64,000 nucleotides of DNA. Source: Candidatus Dormiibacter inghamiae (GTDB lineage Bacteria > Chloroflexota > Dormibacteria > Dormibacterales > Dormibacteraceae). Location of the stretch: positions 1 to 64,000 of the forward strand of contig JAEKNQ010000038.1 in NCBI GenBank assembly GCA_016464825.1. Reading direction: 5' to 3'. The notes below the pieces were generated by a model, which saw only the letters and a list, made by a program, of their open reading frames with translations, was not told the DNA's origin and made no database searches. The position numbers were made by a program, and so were the translations under genes. Of this stretch, positions 1 through 7,204 are shown piece by piece. Position 1 is the first letter of the stretch, and the number at the start of each line of letters is the position of its first letter.

Positions 1-142
1 TCGCTGAACCAAGAGCAGCCGGCCAAAGGGGTGAGCATCGCTCTACGATGTGGCATAGAGAGCCTCCTGCGTGGGTGGGCGTCGACACCTCAACCCCACA
101 GGATGGCTCTCCTCTTGTCAATAACCTATTTGAGCAGTACAC

Positions 143-363
143 CTAGTGTCCCGCGCCAGATATTCGTTGGCATATTGCGGCTCCGGACACCGATGCCGGC
201 GTCATGGGGCCCGGCCCGTTGTCGCACGCCCCCGCTGCGCGGGGCCCCCGGCTGGAAGGTGCGCTCCTCCTAGTTCCACCCATCCTTCGCCTCGGCGACC
301 GGACCGGCGCCCTCCGGGCGCCTGCTCCAATCTACTCAACGAGGTTCTGACGCAGGACCCTAG
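143..363. mobile_element. MITE-like repeat, copy 1 (221 bp)
   Basis: The left end starts CTAGTGTCCCGCGCC at 143. The right end, read on the other strand from 363, starts CTAGGGTCCTGCGTC. The two ends match at about 21 of 27 positions. The core holds a GC-rich palindrome around 205-255 (GGGGCCC pairing with GGGCCCC, and CCCCGC-TGC-GCGGGG). No protein is encoded. A related copy of nearly the same length lies at 14154-14382; both share TAGTGTCC, 16 nt, then TGGCATATT at the left end. I infer a non-autonomous transposon-derived or REP-like element. No target duplication is obvious. The rest of 1-400 shows no gene I can support. Confidence 0.6.
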
Positions 364-400
364 AGAACTGCCACCGCCGGAGCAACTGCAGTTGCTCGTC

Positions 401-1813
401 TCACGGGCTGGATGCGGGACCCGACCGCGGTGACTGGCTGAGCAACATTGGCTTGAGCGGCTTCTGGTTGAAATCGAAGTCCCTCTGGAGGTCGCCGAGC
501 TGGCTGGCAGTTTCCCTGACGATGGGCCGGGGATCCGCCCGTCCGTCAGTCTTGGGGTCGAGCCGCTGGCCGCCCAGGAAGTCGTCCTCGATGAACTTGG
601 CGTAGGCATCATGGCTCAGGACCTGGTGGTCGATGAAGCCAGGCTTGGCGTAGGGACTGATCACAATGCTGGGTACACGCAGACCGTAGCCGTTCTGGTC
701 GACCTGGGGCGGCGTCACATGGTCGAAGAAACCTCCCCAGTCGTCCCAGGAGAGGAAGACAGCGGTGGAGCTCCAATCCGAGCTCTGCATGATCGAGTTG
801 ATCAGTCCCGTCACGTAGGACTGGCCGTCGCTGACCTTCGCCGGACGGTGCTCGCTGGTCTTGCCGTTGGGCACTATCCAGGAGACCGCCGGCAGTCGGC
901 CGTTCTTGGCGTCATCCGCGAAGTGGTTCAGATCCTGGATGTTCTGGGTCTGGCCGTCGTCGCGGACTGTGCTGAACCAGGGAAGGGGATTCCAGATGCC
1001 CGGCGTGCCTGCGTTCTGCTTCTTCTGGACGCAGCTGTTCTGGCTGGAGTCCTCACAGTCCGGCTCCGTGCCGTTGGCGACGTAGTACTTCCAGCTGACA
1101 TTGTTCTTGTGGAGCAGGTAGGTGAGGTCAGTCCAGGCGTAGAGGGGGTTTACCGGGCCGCTCTGCGTCTTGGCCTTGGTGGTCGAGTCTCCTGGGTTGT
1201 TGGGGCTCTGGAGAGCGTTGAGGCAGCTCTGGGGATCCCTGGCGTTGGAGCACTTTGCAGCCCACTCGGAGACCAGAAAGAGATGCTCGGGCAGACTCCA
1301 CGACGCGTTCGGCTCGAACATGTGGTCGTGCAGGGTGTAAGCCTGGGCGTAGGCCCAGTAGTTGGGGATGTCGCGGGCGTCCTTATAGCCCATGACGTCC
1401 TCGTGCGCGCCGTTGGTGCAGGCCGGATCGTTAGGATCCTGGCACCCATGTGCCCCCTTCTCCGCTTGCTTCACAAACCCGTCCATCCTGCCGGTGTTGA
1501 TGTCGGCGGTGGCATCCACCTGTCCGTGAGGGCCGCCGGAGTTTGTGTCGTTGGTGTCGTGGAACGGCTTGATGCAGCTTCCCTTGGCGTCCGGCGCACA
1601 GACAGTGAACTGCCCGTTCTGGCGGGGTAGGCCGTCCACTCCGGGATACATTCCGAAGTACTCGTCGAAGGAGCGGTTTTCCTGCATGACGACGACAATG
1701 TGCTGAATCTTGTGGATGCCGCTGGGTGTCGCCGGCGCCGCCTGCTGCTGCGAGCAGGCCGCCAGGAAGACCGCACTGAGGGCGAGGAGCGGAAGGACGC
1801 GTCGTTGGCACAT
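401..1813 (-). CDS. Secreted phosphoesterase lipoprotein (phospholipase C / acid phosphatase family)
   Basis: The 470-residue protein begins with a lipoprotein signal peptide: a basic N-terminus, a hydrophobic run and the lipobox LAAC with the lipidated Cys at residue 20. It should be anchored outside the membrane. The mature part carries the family hallmark [11 protein letters not shown] (about 44-54) and a later [10 protein letters not shown] (about 355-365), metal and nucleophile regions typical of the bacterial phosphoesterase family that includes phospholipase C and AcpA-like acid phosphatases. Length fits the acid phosphatase-like subgroup rather than the ~700-residue phospholipases C. 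The natural substrate cannot be read from sequence; phosphate scavenging is likely. ATG start. It is monocistronic and points away from ftsY, with the repeat at 143-363 just past its 3' end. Confidence 0.85.
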   Translation of the reverse strand: MCQRRVLPLLALSAVFLAACSQQQAAPATPSGIHKIQHIVVVMQENRSFDEYFGMYPGVDGLPRQNGQFTVCAPDAKGSCIKPFHDTNDTNSGGPHGQVDATADINTGRMDGFVKQAEKGAHGCQDPNDPACTNGAHEDVMGYKDARDIPNYWAYAQAYTLHDHMFEPNASWSLPEHLFLVSEWAAKCSNARDPQSCLNALQSPNNPGDSTTKAKTQSGPVNPLYAWTDLTYLLHKNNVSWKYYVANGTEPDCEDSSQNSCVQKKQNAGTPGIWNPLPWFSTVRDDGQTQNIQDLNHFADDAKNGRLPAVSWIVPNGKTSEHRPAKVSDGQSYVTGLINSIMQSSDWSSTAVFLSWDDWGGFFDHVTPPQVDQNGYGLRVPSIVISPYAKPGFIDHQVLSHDAYAKFIEDDFLGGQRLDPKTDGRADPRPIVRETASQLGDLQRDFDFNQKPLKPMLLSQSPRSGPASSP

Positions 1814-1943
1814 GATCAGCAGACTGAGCTACGTCTGCCAGGAAGGGATACGCGTGAGGTAAAACCTTGGTAAGATGCCCGGCGGCCGGAAAGCAGCCCC
1901 GGAAAGCCGACTGGTTTCACGGCTCACGTCTTCAGGCAGGCAT

Positions 1944-2363
1944 TTACCTCGGGCGGTCCGGCGACTTGGCCGGTCGGAGCTCGCGGTAGGTCCGGGCCAA
2001 GTCAGCACAGTTCTCGAAGTTCTCGCAGAACTTCGGGTTGCTCGAACTCTCGCGCACGCCTTGAATGGTGGCCTTCAGCTGTTCCCAGTAGAGATCTATC
2101 GCGAAGGCGTCGAAGAGCAGATCCTCCGAAATCAAGCGGTGGACCGCCAGGGTGGAGACCTCCTCGAAGAGATGGGCTAGCGGCACCAGGTCCCCGGGGA
2201 GGGGTTCATCGGTGAGCAGGCGGCCGAAGGAGCCTGCCATCGGCGGCTCGTGGACGATTCGCATAATGCCCAGGAAGGCCGGCAGGTCCGCCTGGCTGGC
2301 GGTGCCGAACTCAGGCTCGCGCCGGGCAGGTCGGCTGGGATCGAAGTACTTGGGGCCTGGCAA
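1944..2363 (-). CDS. Small hypothetical protein, DUF4760-like
   Basis: A 139-residue soluble protein with no signal peptide or membrane segment. The middle (LAHLFEEVSTLAVHRLISEDL, then a Trp-containing segment) resembles the short helical DUF4760 family, whose function is unknown; I hold this match loosely. The listed start is TTG at 2363, but an internal ATG at about residue 33 (MRIVHEP) is also possible. The upstream end abuts a solitary copy of the dispersed TTAGTGTCCTG repeat (2365-2380), so the gene may have been truncated or given a new 5' end there. It is divergent from ftsY. Confidence 0.5.
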   Translation of the reverse strand: MPGPKYFDPSRPARREPEFGTASQADLPAFLGIMRIVHEPPMAGSFGRLLTDEPLPGDLVPLAHLFEEVSTLAVHRLISEDLLFDAFAIDLYWEQLKATIQGVRESSSNPKFCENFENCADLARTYRELRPAKSPDRPR

Positions 2364-2364
2364 C

Positions 2365-2380
2365 TTAGTGTCCTGAACCG
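2365..2380. repeat. Solitary copy of the TTAGTGTCCTG repeat end
   Basis: TTAGTGTCCTGAACCG matches the left terminal repeat of the MITE-like element at 14154 (TTAGTGTCCTGGAACCG) with one deletion. No inverted partner is visible within 250 bp to the right, where ftsY coding sequence lies. It may be a remnant, or a promoter-like site, since TAGTGT fits a TANNNT -10 box pointing at ftsY. Confidence 0.45.
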
Positions 2381-2428
2381 CTCCAAGAGCTCAGGTAGGT
2401 AACCGCAGGGATTCCGATTGGGAACTGG

Positions 2429-3355
2429 ATGGAGTCGGGGGCCAGAACCGCCATTGCCTGCACAATCGTAGCCGTGCCATCGATCTGGGAGTGCGTCGCC
2501 ACCCGCACGCGCAGCTTTTTTCAGGACGGCTTACGGGCCGCCGGCAGTCCGCTGGAGCCCGGCTTCTACGACGAGCTGGAGGAGCTGCTGGTGGGCGGCG
2601 ATCTGGGCCCCGCGCTCGCTGCCCGCATCACGGCCGGGGTCAGGCAGCGCAAGCCCCGGACGCTGGAGGACGCTCGCCAAGCACTTGTGCAGGAGCTGGC
2701 GGCGGCTATGTCACAGCGCCCGCGCGGGTTATTCATCGACGCCCGGCCCTCCTGCGTTCTCTTCTACGGCATCAATGGTTCCGGCAAGACGACCACCATC
2801 GGCAAGCTCGCCTACCTGCTGAAGCAGGACGGCTTCAACCCGCTGGTGGTGGCCGCCGACACCTACCGCGCGGCGGCGATCGAGCAGATGCAGCTTTGGG
2901 CGGACCGAGCCGGCGTCCCCTGCTTCGCCGGCCGGCCGGGTGGCGATCCGGGCGCCGCGGTCTTCGATGGGCTGCAGAGCGCTGTCCCGCGCGGCCACGG
3001 TGTGGTGCTGGTGGACACGGCAGGCCGGCTTCAGACTCAGCAGAATTTGCTCCAAGAGCTGGCCAAGATCGGCCGGGTGGCCGGCAAGGCGCTGCCCGGC
3101 GCTCCCCATGAGACCCTCCTGGTCCTGGACGGCAGTCTGGGCCAGTCCAATCTGGTCCAAGCGCAGGGATTCAACCAGGCGCTGCCGGTCAGCGGCTTGG
3201 TGGTGACCAAACTTGACGGGACAGCCAAGGGCGGGGCCCTGGTCGCCATCGAGCAGGCACTGGGGGTGCCGACCAAGATGATCGGCGTGGGCGAGGGCCT
3301 GGCCGACCTGGGGCCCTTCGAGGTTCAGCGCTTTGCCGAGACGGTCTTCGGCTGA
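2429..3355 (+). CDS. ftsY: Signal recognition particle receptor FtsY
   Basis: An SRP-type GTPase that docks ribosome-nascent chain-SRP complexes on the membrane. The NG domain is complete: a helical N domain (about 28-95), the P-loop GINGSGKTTT (114-123), DTYRAAAIEQ (144-153), DTAGR (about 200) and TKLDGTAKGG (about 255-265). At 308 residues or fewer it lacks the long acidic A domain of the E. coli protein. The first ~15 residues look atypical; GTG at 2474 is a plausible true start. Its partner Ffh is encoded at 7205. The PHP gene starts inside its stop codon (TGATG), so the two are translationally coupled. Confidence 0.93.
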   Translation: MESGARTAIACTIVAVPSIWECVATRTRSFFQDGLRAAGSPLEPGFYDELEELLVGGDLGPALAARITAGVRQRKPRTLEDARQALVQELAAAMSQRPRGLFIDARPSCVLFYGINGSGKTTTIGKLAYLLKQDGFNPLVVAADTYRAAAIEQMQLWADRAGVPCFAGRPGGDPGAAVFDGLQSAVPRGHGVVLVDTAGRLQTQQNLLQELAKIGRVAGKALPGAPHETLLVLDGSLGQSNLVQAQGFNQALPVSGLVVTKLDGTAKGGALVAIEQALGVPTKMIGVGEGLADLGPFEVQRFAETVFG

Positions 3356-4071
3356 TGGGAGTCGCCGACCCCCACTGCCACACCACTGCCTCAGACGGAA
3401 TGGTCAGCCCGAGTGAGCTGGTCCGAGCTGCGGTGGCGTTAGGCCTGGATCTCATCGCCGTCTGCGATCACGACACCATGGCTGCGGCGCTTGAGACGCA
3501 GTCCCGCGGTGAGGAGGCGGGCTTGGTGGTGGTCGCCGGCCAGGAAGTGACAACCCGCTGGCCGGCCCAAACCCACCTGGTCGGCTGGTTCCTGAAGACA
3601 CCAGTGAAAAGCGGCCAGACCTTGGCCGCCACCGTCGAGGCGATCCAGGATGAGGGCGGCCTGGCAATCCTGCCCCATCCCTTCATGCCTACGTACTTCG
3701 CGTCCTGCCAGCCTGAAGCACTGGTCGCCCTGCTCCGGACGCATCGGCTGGACGGCATCGAGCTTCTCCACACTGCGCCGCTCGGCGCTGCTCGGCGGCG
3801 TCGGCTGGAGCGCTTCTGTGCCGATCACGGCGATCGCGTAGGGGCACTGATCGGCTCCAGTGACAGCCACTTCGGGGGGCACGATCTGGGCCGGGCTCTG
3901 ACTGAGTTTCCCGGCCGGACGGCGGCTGACTTCCGGCAGGCGGTGCTGGAGCGCCGGACGCTGCCCCGCATCGGCCGCCGGGGTTCGGTGCCGGCTGGAG
4001 TGGCGCTCCGCCAGCAGTGGCGGAGCTTGGTCGACCTACCGCTGCGAAGACTGCTGGGCCAGTTCGAGTAG
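3355..4071 (+). CDS. PHP-domain phosphoesterase
   Basis: A 238-residue metal-dependent hydrolase of the PHP family. The N-terminal DPHCHTTASDG (5-15) supplies the first metal-binding histidines, followed by CDHDT (about 38-42), a conserved Glu in the GQEVTT segment, PHPF and GSSDSHF near residue 165-170. This pattern matches stand-alone PHP proteins such as RNase AM/YciV and 3',5'-nucleoside bisphosphate phosphatases, so the substrate may be an oligonucleotide or a nucleotide phosphate. It begins at an ATG overlapping the ftsY stop and ends 36 bp inside the 3' end of the convergent phosphatase gene. Confidence 0.82.
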   Translation: MGVADPHCHTTASDGMVSPSELVRAAVALGLDLIAVCDHDTMAAALETQSRGEEAGLVVVAGQEVTTRWPAQTHLVGWFLKTPVKSGQTLAATVEAIQDEGGLAILPHPFMPTYFASCQPEALVALLRTHRLDGIELLHTAPLGAARRRRLERFCADHGDRVGALIGSSDSHFGGHDLGRALTEFPGRTAADFRQAVLERRTLPRIGRRGSVPAGVALRQQWRSLVDLPLRRLLGQFE

Positions 4072-4758
4072 AACCTCGTGCACCTGGGGCGGCCCGGCCA
4101 GGATGTCCCCGCTTCGCAGCCACTGCTCACCACCTGACCAGTCGCTGACCCGGCCACCCGCCGCCAGCACCAGGCAGGCCCCCGCCGCCACATCCCAGGT
4201 GCCCAGCCCCAACTCGAAGAAGCCGTCCAGGGCGCCGGTCGCGGTCCAGCCCAGATCGAGCGCGGCCGCGCCAGGCCGGCGCAGGTCTTCAAAGCGCCGC
4301 AGAGCTCCGGCCAGCATCGGTTCGTAGCGTTGGAGGCGATCCTTGCGGCGGAAGGGGAAGCCCGTGGCCAGCACGGCGCTGTCAGGCGCTGGGTCCCGCC
4401 GGCGGTCCAGGCGCTCTCCGTTGAGGAGCAGATCGCCACCGCGCTCGGCGGCCGCCTCGAAGCTGAGCCAGGGACCGATGATCACGCCCACCTCAGGTAG
4501 ACCGTTCCCGATCAGGGCCACCGAAACCGCTACCAGCGGCAGGCCGCGGGTGAAGTTGGTGGTGCCGTCCAGCGGATCGACCGCCCACCTGGTCTCGGCC
4601 TGGCTCCCGCCCGACTCCTCGGCCAGCACCGGAATGCCGGGAGCGCCGGTGGCCAGCACCTCCAGGATCGCCTCCTCGCTCGCGCGATCAAACCGGGTGA
4701 CGTAGTCCCCGGCCGCCTTCACATCGGCAGTGCGACGGCTCAGACCCGCCCGCCGCAA
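4036..4758 (-). CDS. Inositol monophosphatase family protein
   Basis: The sequence carries the FIG/IMPase superfamily motifs: EES (about residue 47), DPLDGTTNF (about 60-68) and WDVAAG (about 186-191), the three metal-binding blocks of Mg-dependent sugar or inositol phosphatases. The 240-residue reading from TTG at 4758 lacks the usual N-terminal helix, yet the frame stays open upstream and encodes a typical helix (PLALAAARAGAAVLRR). No ATG, GTG or TTG exists between the upstream TGA and 4758, so the real start may be CTG at 4800 or ATA at 4818 overlapping the upstream stop. The gene follows the Lrp/AsnC-like gene on the same strand. The 3' end overlaps the PHP gene. Confidence 0.82.
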   Translation of the reverse strand: MRRAGLSRRTADVKAAGDYVTRFDRASEEAILEVLATGAPGIPVLAEESGGSQAETRWAVDPLDGTTNFTRGLPLVAVSVALIGNGLPEVGVIIGPWLSFEAAAERGGDLLLNGERLDRRRDPAPDSAVLATGFPFRRKDRLQRYEPMLAGALRRFEDLRRPGAAALDLGWTATGALDGFFELGLGTWDVAAGACLVLAAGGRVSDWSGGEQWLRSGDILAGPPQVHEVLLELAQQSSQR

Positions 4759-4817
4759 AACTGCGGCGCCAGCGCGGGCGGCCGCCAGGGCCAGCGGCAG
4801 ATAGCCGGCTTCGGCTA

Positions 4818-5105
4818 TTACCGCTCCGCCTCGAGGCCGACGCCGAACAGTGCCTCCAGGTCATGGCGGGAGAACTGCTGAAAGGCAACCATTGTCTGAG
4901 TACGCTCGATGCCCTTGAGTGGGGACAAGCCATGCATCACCACGTCGGCCAGTTCGTCGTGCTGGCGGACTCTGATCATCACTACGAAGTCCCATTCGCC
5001 GGTCACCGTGTAGACCTCGGCGACGCCTTGAGCGGCGGCCAGCGCCGGCCCGAGTTCGGCGAGTCCCTCCCGGGTGGCCTGGATCAGGGTCACGGCGGTG
5101 AGCAC
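4818..5105 (-). CDS. Stand-alone Lrp/AsnC ligand-binding (RAM) domain protein
   Basis: At 95 residues the protein consists only of the RAM/ACT-like effector domain of Lrp/AsnC regulators: beta strand AVTLIQ, a helix, VAEVYTVTGEWDFVVMIRV and a final TQTMVAFQQF strand. There is no helix-turn-helix, so it cannot bind DNA by itself. Single-domain members are known to form oligomers and may sense amino acids or modulate full-length Lrp proteins. It starts at GTG 5105, divergent from the methyltransferase gene only 23 bp away, and is followed by the IMPase-like gene. Confidence 0.8.
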   Translation of the reverse strand: MLTAVTLIQATREGLAELGPALAAAQGVAEVYTVTGEWDFVVMIRVRQHDELADVVMHGLSPLKGIERTQTMVAFQQFSRHDLEALFGVGLEAER

Positions 5106-5115
5106 GCTGGAAGTC

Positions 5116-5121
5116 TAACCT
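5116..5121 (+). promoter_or_regulatory. -10 box TAACCT for leaderless start of methyltransferase gene
   Basis: TAACCT ends 7 nt before the GTG at 5129 and no Shine-Dalgarno sequence is present. This spacing puts the transcription start at or next to the start codon. The same arrangement recurs before about eleven other genes in the window. Confidence 0.5.
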
Positions 5122-5128
5122 TCAGCCA

Positions 5129-5788
5129 GTGCCGCCCGCCCGCTTCGTGCGCGACGATCCGCTGGCGCCCGATCCGGGCTTTGCCGAGCTTTACGGCCAG
5201 CTGCCGGAGGTTGAGGATTTGGAGCCCTGGCTTGCCTGGTGCCGCCCGGCCGGCGGCCCGGTGCTGTATCTCGGGGTGGGCGCCGGCCGGCTGGCCCTGC
5301 CGTTACTTCGGGCCGGCGTGGAATTGGTGGGGGTGGACGCCCATCCCGGCATGTTGGCCATCCTCCGGCGCCGGTCGCCGGGCCTGCGCCTGCTGCAGGC
5401 CCGGCTCGAAGACCTGGCGCTCACTGTTCGCTTTCCGCTGGTGATGGCCCCTTCGGGCCTGCTGCAGACGGAGGCTCTGCTGCGCCGGGCGGCCTTGCTC
5501 AGCACCCACTGGCTGGCATTCGAGCTGCTGAATCCGCACTGGCTGCTGGCCTCGCCCGGACCCGGTGTGAGGGTGCTTGCCACGAGCGGAGACAGCGTTC
5601 GGCTGGAGGTCGATTACCTGGGCGGCCAGTGGACCCAGCAGGCTGAAGTGCAGCTGACCTGGCCGGAGCGGATTGAGCACCGGCTGCTCCGGTGTGGGCT
5701 GGAACTGGTGGTGATGCGTGGTGCCAGCGACAAGGTAGGGCTCAGCGAGAGCCCTACTTTCGCGGTTCTGTCTCAGCTGTTGGAGTAA
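5129..5788 (+). CDS. Class I SAM-dependent methyltransferase-like protein
   Basis: A 219-residue Rossmann-fold protein. Motif I is VLYLGVGAGRLALPL (about 46-60), followed by an acidic residue at the end of strand 2 (VGVDAHPGML, about 67-76), which binds the SAM ribose. Motif I reads GVGAGR rather than the common GxGTG, still acceptable. The C-terminal beta region is compatible with small-molecule or tRNA methyltransferases, but no substrate-specific motif is recognisable. GTG start at 5129 behind a -10-like TAACCT. The 3' end overlaps the convergent LysM/SLT gene by 16 bp. Confidence 0.7.
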   Translation: MPPARFVRDDPLAPDPGFAELYGQLPEVEDLEPWLAWCRPAGGPVLYLGVGAGRLALPLLRAGVELVGVDAHPGMLAILRRRSPGLRLLQARLEDLALTVRFPLVMAPSGLLQTEALLRRAALLSTHWLAFELLNPHWLLASPGPGVRVLATSGDSVRLEVDYLGGQWTQQAEVQLTWPERIEHRLLRCGLELVVMRGASDKVGLSESPTFAVLSQLLE

Positions 5789-6666
5789 CGGTGGTAGAGG
5801 CGCAGAATGCCGTCGACGTACGTGTGGCTGCCAGGGTAGATGCCTGATTTCTGGGTGGCGCTCTCGCCCTGGTAATAGGAGGCGAGGACGAGCGCCTTGT
5901 CGCCGTGGAAGTCGCCCAGGTACTTGCGGAGCAGGGCTGTCCCGAGCAGGGCGTTGTCGCGCGGATTGTTCAGGTCCACCCTGCGGCCGAGCAGCGCCGG
6001 CCCTGCCCAGTCAGCCGTGTAAGGCTCCACCTGCATCAGGCCGACGGCGCCGGTGGGGGATAGGGCTGCCTGGTTCCGGCCGCTCTCCCACTCCGACACC
6101 GCGAGCACAAAGGCCGGCTCCACGCCCAGCTGCGCCGCCGCTCGGCGCAGGATCTGCTTGGCCTGCTCGCCGTGGGTGGAGTCGCGAGGGGGTGCTGCCG
6201 CCGGTGGCGCCGGGTTAGCGCTCGGCTGGCTTTTGCTGGGGGCCGGGCTTGAGGCCGGGGCGGGTGCGCCAGCCAGACTCAGGACCTGACCGAGCCGGAG
6301 GTGATTGGGATCACTTAGGTGGTTCAGCTGAGCCAGCAGTGGCACCGGCACGCCCGTGCGGCGGGAGACGCGATACAAGGTGTCACCCTGGCGCACCGTG
6401 TAAGTCCGCCCACGCGCTGGCGAGGCTGCCGGTTGGTGTCCCGCCGGATTGCCGTCCACCTTCAAATTCCGGCCGGCGCTCACCTGGTTGGCGTCTCCCA
6501 GCCGATTCTCACTGACCAGCCTCGAAACCGGTTCACCGGTGCGCTGGGAGATCTGCCAGAGATCCTCTCCCGGCTGGACTGTGTACGCGGACGCTGTACT
6601 GCCGCCTGCTGCCAAAGCAGCGGCTACCAATGCGAACGTAGCTACAAGTATTTGCTTACCCACCAC
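5773..6666 (-). CDS. LysM-containing lytic transglycosylase (SLT domain), secreted
   Basis: This 297-residue protein is predicted to be exported and to cleave peptidoglycan glycan strands. It has an N-terminal signal peptide (about 1-27), LysM 1 (about 29-70, YTVQPGEDLWQIS), LysM 2 (about 88-130, YTVRQGDTLYRVS), a Pro/Ala/Ser-rich linker (about 133-165), and a C-terminal SLT fold with the catalytic Glu in AVSEWESG and the downstream GAVGLMQVEP. The two LysM repeats bind GlcNAc. Start is GTG at 6666 or 6663. It is divergent from ylxM-ffh, with TGACAC/GTGTCA repeats in the shared upstream region. Confidence 0.9.
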   Translation of the reverse strand: MVGKQILVATFALVAAALAAGGSTASAYTVQPGEDLWQISQRTGEPVSRLVSENRLGDANQVSAGRNLKVDGNPAGHQPAASPARGRTYTVRQGDTLYRVSRRTGVPVPLLAQLNHLSDPNHLRLGQVLSLAGAPAPASSPAPSKSQPSANPAPPAAAPPRDSTHGEQAKQILRRAAAQLGVEPAFVLAVSEWESGRNQAALSPTGAVGLMQVEPYTADWAGPALLGRRVDLNNPRDNALLGTALLRKYLGDFHGDKALVLASYYQGESATQKSGIYPGSHTYVDGILRLYHRYSNS

Positions 6667-6676
6667 ACCGCAAGGA

Positions 6677-6701
6677 TGACACCTTTACACCCTATGTGTC
6701 A
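6677..6701. promoter_or_regulatory. Inverted repeat TGACAC-N13-GTGTCA upstream of the LysM/SLT gene
   Basis: TGACAC (6677-6682) and GTGTCA (6696-6701) form a perfect 6-bp inverted repeat 11 bp upstream of the lytic enzyme start. A direct copy of TGTGTCAA (6695-6702) recurs at 6774-6781 beside ylxM. On the minus strand the arm also reads as the -35-like TTGACA. It could be an operator for a dimeric regulator or simply part of a promoter. Confidence 0.35.
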
Positions 6702-6766
6702 ACCAGTACCGAAATGGCCGCCATTCACGCACATTTGTTCGCGTTCTGAAAACGGGCAGCGGCGTT

Positions 6767-7123
6767 GTGATATTGTGTCAAGTAGTGGTCCTTGACAGTC
6801 TAGCCTCACGTGAACTGCAGATAGCCCTCTTCGAGCGCTATGGAGCCCTGTTGACTGAGCATCAGCAGCAGGTTCTGAACCTGTATCTGAGACAGGACTG
6901 GTCGATCTCGGAAATCGCCCGGACCCAGGAGACCTCACGCGCAGCGGTGCACGATCTGATCAGGCGCAGCAGTCAATCACTGGCGGACTACGACACCCGA
7001 CTCGGCCTCGTGGCCGCTGATCGGGTGCGGCAGAACCAGCACTCAGCGCTCGCCCGCGAGCTGGCCCGGCTGCGAGCGCGCCTGGAAGGCGTTGAACGGG
7101 AGCTGACGTCAGGTGAGCTCTGA
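6767..7123 (+). CDS. ylxM: YlxM-family helix-turn-helix protein
   Basis: A small (118-residue) sigma-70 region-4-like protein. The segment LLTEHQQQVLNLYLRQDWS followed by SEIARTQETSRAAVHDLI forms the predicted helix-turn-helix (about 27-65), as in the YlxM/UPF0122 family. The C-terminus is a charged helix. YlxM is classically encoded directly before ffh and in Streptococcus modulates SRP assembly; here it also lies 81 bp before ffh. GTG at 6785 may be the real start, since the -10-like TATTGT lies just before it and the first six residues are poorly conserved. Confidence 0.85.
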   Translation: MILCQVVVLDSLASRELQIALFERYGALLTEHQQQVLNLYLRQDWSISEIARTQETSRAAVHDLIRRSSQSLADYDTRLGLVAADRVRQNQHSALARELARLRARLEGVERELTSGEL

Positions 7124-7192
7124 GACCATGGCGGGTGCGGATTCGATGGGTCACCCGTCCTTGTCCATGGCCGCCGCCGAACCTGCGCTCGG

Positions 7193-7198
7193 TAAAGT
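7193..7198 (+). promoter_or_regulatory. -10 box TAAAGT for leaderless ffh
   Basis: TAAAGT is followed by only 6 nt before the ATG of ffh at 7205, with no Shine-Dalgarno match. This fits the leaderless pattern described for the window. Confidence 0.45.
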
Positions 7199-7204
7199 GC
7201 TCTG

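Noticed and set aside
611-1630. 339-codon + strand frame opposite the phosphoesterase gene
   Set aside because: Val/Gly/Leu-rich mirror frame; the lipobox and ENRSFD protein on the minus strand explains the region.
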